DNA of 64,000 bases, from contig NZ_CP014870.1 in assembly GCF_001661075.1 (NCBI RefSeq), positions 3,058,501-3,122,500 of the forward strand, written 5' to 3'. A model generated the notes under the pieces. That model was not told where the DNA came from, ran no database searches, and was given only the letters and a program-made list of their open reading frames with translations. Made by a program: the position numbers and the translations under genes. This DNA comes from Pseudomonas silesiensis (GTDB lineage Bacteria > Pseudomonadota > Gammaproteobacteria > Pseudomonadales > Pseudomonadaceae). This document shows, in pieces, positions 63,236-64,000 of this stretch. How positions within the stretch are numbered: position 1 is the first letter of the stretch; every line of letters begins with the position of its first letter.

Positions 63236-63904
63236 TCAAACCAGTGAAAACCGGGTTTGTCGGGCTTCGATCAACTGCCTGGCCAGGACCGGGACGGCAT
63301 CGAAAGCATCGGCGATCGAGGCTTCGTGGCGCGCGTCGCCAAATTCCTGGTAGTCGATGGCGATGACGTGGGTCTCGTTGACGCCCAGGTAGTGGGCGCA
63401 GGTCTGTATGTGGGTGTCCAGGTGGTTCATCTTTTCGCGAACGCCGCCGGGGCCGAAGCCGAATTCGCCTCGGGAAGACAAAACGACCAGCTTCTTGCCG
63501 CCCAGGACCGGTTCCAGAGGGTAGTCACCGCGGTCCAGATCGAAGGTGAAAGTCTTGCCGATCCGAATCACTTTGTCGAACCAGGATTTGAGCGCGGCCG
63601 GCATCCCATAGTTGTACATCGGGGTGCCCATCACGATGACGTCGGCGCGCTCGATCTCATCGATCAGTTGATCCGAGAGCCGCAGCTCTGCGCGTTTTTC
63701 GGCGGTCATGTGTTCTTCGGGAGTAAAGGCCGCGGCAATCCAGTCTTGCGTCACGAAAGGCGGAGGGTTGAGCCCGACGTCGCGAACAATGACCTGTGTC
63801 CGGTGATCGCGCTCGACCCAGGCCTCGACGAATGCCCGGGACAATTTACGGCTCAGGGAACGATCGGATCGAGCGCTGGCATCAATATGAAGAAGGGTGG
63901 TCAT
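63236..63904 (-). CDS. azoR: FMN-dependent NADH-azoreductase
   Basis: Flavodoxin-like NAD(P)H:quinone/azo-dye reductase of 222 residues. The AzoR motifs are present: TTLLHIDASARSDRSLSRKLSRAF (FMN phosphate loop), MGTPMYNYGMPAALKSWFDKVIR and SSRGEFGFGPGGVREKMNHLDTHIQ. It ends 33 bases before the amidase start on the same strand, so they may be co-transcribed, though functions differ. The start at 63904 (MTTLLHIDAS) is used; an in-frame extension to the window edge is not supported. Confidence 0.92.
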   Translation of the reverse strand: MTTLLHIDASARSDRSLSRKLSRAFVEAWVERDHRTQVIVRDVGLNPPPFVTQDWIAAAFTPEEHMTAEKRAELRLSDQLIDEIERADVIVMGTPMYNYGMPAALKSWFDKVIRIGKTFTFDLDRGDYPLEPVLGGKKLVVLSSRGEFGFGPGGVREKMNHLDTHIQTCAHYLGVNETHVIAIDYQEFGDARHEASIADAFDAVPVLARQLIEARQTRFSLV

Positions 63905-64000
63905 GAGCAGATTCCTGTTAAGCCCGAGGCCCGATTGCCTCAGTGACTGCAACAAGTTGGCCACGACCCTGGAGGGTCCGGCTATTGACATTTAATTGAG

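Overview
The window reads as chromosomal DNA of a Pseudomonas, most likely of the P. fluorescens complex. The signs are high-GC codon use throughout, many short extragenic palindromes of the Pseudomonas REP type (GTGGGAGCGAGC..GCTCGCG and variants), the aprI-aprDEF-lipase type I secretion locus, an OprD porin, and the fdnGHI-fdhE-selAB-selC selenocysteine locus in the same order as in P. aeruginosa. No plasmid, phage, transposase or CRISPR array was seen.

Layout. 1-6857: exoprotease export locus, with the end of the protease inhibitor gene, the type I secretion system aprD-aprE-aprF and a family I.3 lipase/polyurethanase. 7024-15669: a small lipoprotein, a FAN1-like nuclease translationally coupled to an XPD-type helicase with a Cas4-like nuclease domain, a hybrid histidine kinase, small membrane proteins and a hemerythrin. 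15854-21944: a cation/proton antiporter, a Yip1-like membrane protein, a CinA-type amidase operon with a DUF421 protein, a short-chain dehydrogenase and a MalY-type C-S lyase. 22327-31567: selenium-dependent formate dehydrogenase (fdnG carries an in-frame TGA for selenocysteine at 22915), its maturation factor fdhE, and the recoding machinery selA, selB and tRNA-Sec. 31799-46470: a poly-3-hydroxybutyrate (PHB) locus (phaC, phaA, phaB, a divergent AraC-type activator, a DUF3141 protein with a 12-residue repeat tail, phasin phaP, repressor phaR) with a nitric oxide reductase operon (small TM protein, norC, norB, norQ, norD) lying between phaP and phaR. 46757-56878: an OprD porin, then an acyl-CoA dehydrogenase, an ActP/DUF485 acetate-type symporter pair and an AMP-forming acyl-CoA synthetase, facing a PAS sensor kinase and its FixJ/LuxR-type response regulator. 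56956-63904: an AI-2E family permease, an unknown protein, a MaoC-like dehydratase, two LysR regulators around a urea-carboxylase-associated DUF1989 protein, an amidase and an FMN azoreductase.

How the parts fit. Formate oxidation by FdnGHI depends on Sec insertion, and every dedicated component except the selenophosphate synthetase SelD lies within 10 kb. The PHB locus starts about 230 bases after tRNA-Sec. It carries its own activator, phasin and repressor, and shares TGCRYTGCA motifs at its promoters. The NO reductase operon within it has an unusual two-haem NorC and a 36-residue membrane protein in front. The acetate/acyl-CoA genes and the facing two-component system share an AT-rich regulatory region with direct repeats 21 bases apart.

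The points most worth a second look are the two-haem NorC with its small partner, the PHB-plus-NO-reductase block beside selC with its shared operator-like motif, the DUF3141 protein with the minisatellite-encoded tail, and the nuclease/helicase pair. No wholly new system is claimed. Motifs and residue numbers come from reading the sequence. Functions come from family knowledge, and no database search was run.
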